13,277 bases of DNA, taken from contig JAEZHS010000347.1 of assembly GCA_023436825.1 (NCBI GenBank), forward strand, positions 1 through 13,277, read 5' to 3'. Positions 13,248 to 13,277 of the stretch are shown here, in pieces. Within the stretch, counting starts at the first letter, position 1. Each line of letters opens with the position of its first letter. The translations under genes and the position numbers were made by a program. This DNA comes from Pseudomonadota bacterium. GTDB lineage: Bacteria > Pseudomonadota > Alphaproteobacteria > Reyranellales > Reyranellaceae. The notes below the pieces were generated by a model. The model did no database searches. It saw only the letters and a list, made by a program, of their open reading frames with translations, and was not told where the DNA came from.

Positions 13248-13277
13248 GGACCACGCGCGTCCCGCGCGCTTATGAGG
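13248..13277. repeat. second copy of palindromic repeat, cut by window end
   Basis: GGACCACGCGCGTCCCGCGC followed by GCTTATGAGG matches the left half of the repeat at 10254-10308 with only a few substitutions (GGACC, CGCGC, GCGCGCT and ATGA shared). It begins 12 bp after the second phasin's stop codon, almost the same spacing as the first copy (13 bp). The right half lies outside the window. Confidence 0.65.

Overview
The window is GC-rich (roughly two thirds G+C by eye), gene-dense bacterial chromosome. The gene families (Nramp transporter, serine beta-lactamase-like hydrolase, GST, CYP102-type P450 fusion, DUF445, phasins, WS/DGAT) and the intergenic palindromes resemble those of soil Alphaproteobacteria such as Bradyrhizobium or Reyranella relatives. 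That placement is inference. No tRNA, rRNA, CRISPR array, transposase or phage gene was found.

Layout. From 1 to 1143 (+) is the 3' part of an Nramp-family metal transporter. Converging on it is a secreted serine hydrolase (start 2268, minus strand) whose frame has no stop codon and stays open across the whole transporter. A GST (2325-3011, +) and a small alpha/beta hydrolase (3120-3719, +) follow, separated by a 106-bp palindromic repeat that also supplies the GST stop codon. About 650 bp (3720-4369) holds no convincing gene but has a good sigma70-like promoter and several hairpins. A 3-hydroxyisobutyrate dehydrogenase-family gene (4370-5257, minus) is divergent from a self-sufficient P450-reductase fusion (5375-8545, +). 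The P450 overlaps a DUF445 membrane protein gene (8530-9801), which is followed after 16 bp by a phasin (9818-10240). Beyond a palindrome, two minus-strand genes encode an alpha/beta hydrolase (10315-11088) and a WS/DGAT acyltransferase (11147-12604). A second phasin (12789-13235, +) is divergent from the acyltransferase.

Working together. The right half reads as a storage-lipid neighbourhood: an enzyme that makes wax ester or triacylglycerol, a co-transcribed hydrolase that could act on acyl esters, and phasins on both sides that normally coat polyhydroxyalkanoate granules. The fatty-acid-hydroxylase-type P450 is in the same probable operon as the first phasin, through DUF445. The functional link is inferred from gene order only. 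The most notable points are the stop-less hydrolase frame, the missing carboxylate-anchor residues in the P450, the altered metal-site motif in the Nramp protein, related palindromes downstream of both phasins, and the orphan promoter region near 3.95 kb.
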